Shown in pieces: positions 6,107 through 6,574 of a DNA stretch of 6,574 nt. Position 1 is the first letter of the stretch; each line of letters opens with the position of its first letter. The notes under the pieces are model-generated. The model saw nothing but the letters and a program-made list of their open reading frames with translations. It was not told the DNA's origin and did no database searches. Origin of the DNA: Halieaceae bacterium (GTDB taxonomy: Bacteria > Pseudomonadota > Gammaproteobacteria > Pseudomonadales > Halieaceae); the NCBI GenBank assembly GCA_003523185.1, contig DPGN01000039.1, forward strand, positions 52,158-58,731, written 5' to 3'. A program made the translations under genes and the position numbers.

Positions 6107-6574
6107 TTACTTAATCTCAGACGAGAGTATTTCTTCAAATTCGGATCTAGTGATGAGTGTCATGCCGAGGGACTGAAGGTGTGCGTTAGGCATCTGACAG
6201 TCAATAAGAGATAGCGGTCCGAGAAGCTTCTTTTTGCAAATCGCATGGAGAGCCACTTTGGAGGCGTTTGATTCTCTTGAAAACATGGACTCGCCAAAAA
6301 ACACGCGGCCCAATTTCACGCCATAGAGACCACCGATGAGCCGATCGTTATCAATGACCTCAACACTATGTGCGTAGCCAAGGTGGTGTAACTCCACATA
6401 GGCGGCTTTCATATCGTCACTAATCCAGGTTTCTTCCCGTCCGGGAGAGGGCGCTGCGCAAGCATTAATGACCTGCTCGAATCGCAGGTCGTATTCAACC
6501 CGCCACTCATTGGTCTTTAAGAATTTGCGAAGCGATTTTGACTCATGAAACTCGGCAGGTCTCAGCACGGCGCG
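6107..6574 (-). CDS. aat: Leucyl/phenylalanyl-tRNA--protein transferase, 5' end outside window
   Basis: Transfers Leu or Phe from aminoacyl-tRNA to proteins with N-terminal Lys or Arg (and some Met), making them ClpS-ClpAP substrates. The frame is open to the window edge and begins in the family motif RAVL, so the GTG at 6568 is internal. By comparison with the 234-residue E. coli enzyme about 63 N-terminal residues are missing and 155 are seen. Visible: TWIS (E. coli W111 region), YVELHHLGYAHSVEV, RLIGGLYGVKLG, FFGESMFSRESNASK with the Glu equal to E. coli E156, and SLIDCQMPNAHLQSLG with the catalytic-site Asp and Gln (D186, Q188). This is a GNAT-like fold. The C-terminus ends with EEILSSEIK soon after SLGMTLITRSEF, about 18 residues sooner than in E. 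coli. It is in the same orientation as bpt, but separated from it by an opposite-strand gene, so the two are not one simple operon. Confidence 0.95.
   Translation of the reverse strand, partial: RAVLRPAEFHESKSLRKFLKTNEWRVEYDLRFEQVINACAAPSPGREETWISDDMKAAYVELHHLGYAHSVEVIDNDRLIGGLYGVKLGRVFFGESMFSRESNASKVALHAICKKKLLGPLSLIDCQMPNAHLQSLGMTLITRSEFEEILSSEIK

Overview
The window is an ordinary, gene-dense piece of a gammaproteobacterial chromosome. The encoded proteins align along their length with the E. coli and Pseudomonas versions as I remember them. The gene order icd - clpS - clpA - infA - bpt(ate) - aat is the one I recall from Pseudomonas, apart from the two differences below. Roughly even base composition suggests a moderate-GC, possibly marine, relative of the Pseudomonas/Cellvibrionales side of the class. 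That placement is inference and was not tested.

Layout: (1) 1-1209, plus strand: nearly all of the NADP-dependent isocitrate dehydrogenase gene icd, entering from outside the window and closed by a strong intrinsic terminator. (2) 1351-4026, plus strand: the two-gene operon clpS-clpA, 12 bp apart, with the clpA ribosome binding site overlapping the clpS stop. (3) 4116-4334, plus strand: infA (IF-1) with its own likely promoter. (4) 4331-5104, minus strand: bpt, a leucyltransferase for N-terminal Asp/Glu, convergent with infA and sharing a TTAA stop overlap with it. (5) 5105-5366: an intergenic region with a candidate bpt promoter and a perfect 9+9 bp palindrome. (6) 5367-6005, plus strand: an unrecognised membrane protein with about six predicted membrane segments, followed by a likely terminator. 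(7) 6107-6574, minus strand: the C-terminal two thirds of aat (leucyl/phenylalanyl-tRNA-protein transferase), running out of the window.

Functionally this is the bacterial N-degron (N-end rule) module. Bpt adds Leu to N-terminal Asp/Glu, and Aat adds Leu/Phe to N-terminal Lys/Arg (and some Met). ClpS recognises the resulting N-termini and delivers the protein to the ClpA unfoldase, which works with the ClpP protease encoded elsewhere. Key residues are present in every part that is visible. icd and infA are conserved neighbours rather than parts of the pathway.

Differences from the Pseudomonas arrangement as I remember it are the absence of cspD between icd and clpS and the membrane protein gene inserted between bpt and aat. 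That membrane protein is the only component of unknown function. I see no mobile element, CRISPR array, RNA gene or clear sign of a new multi-gene system.
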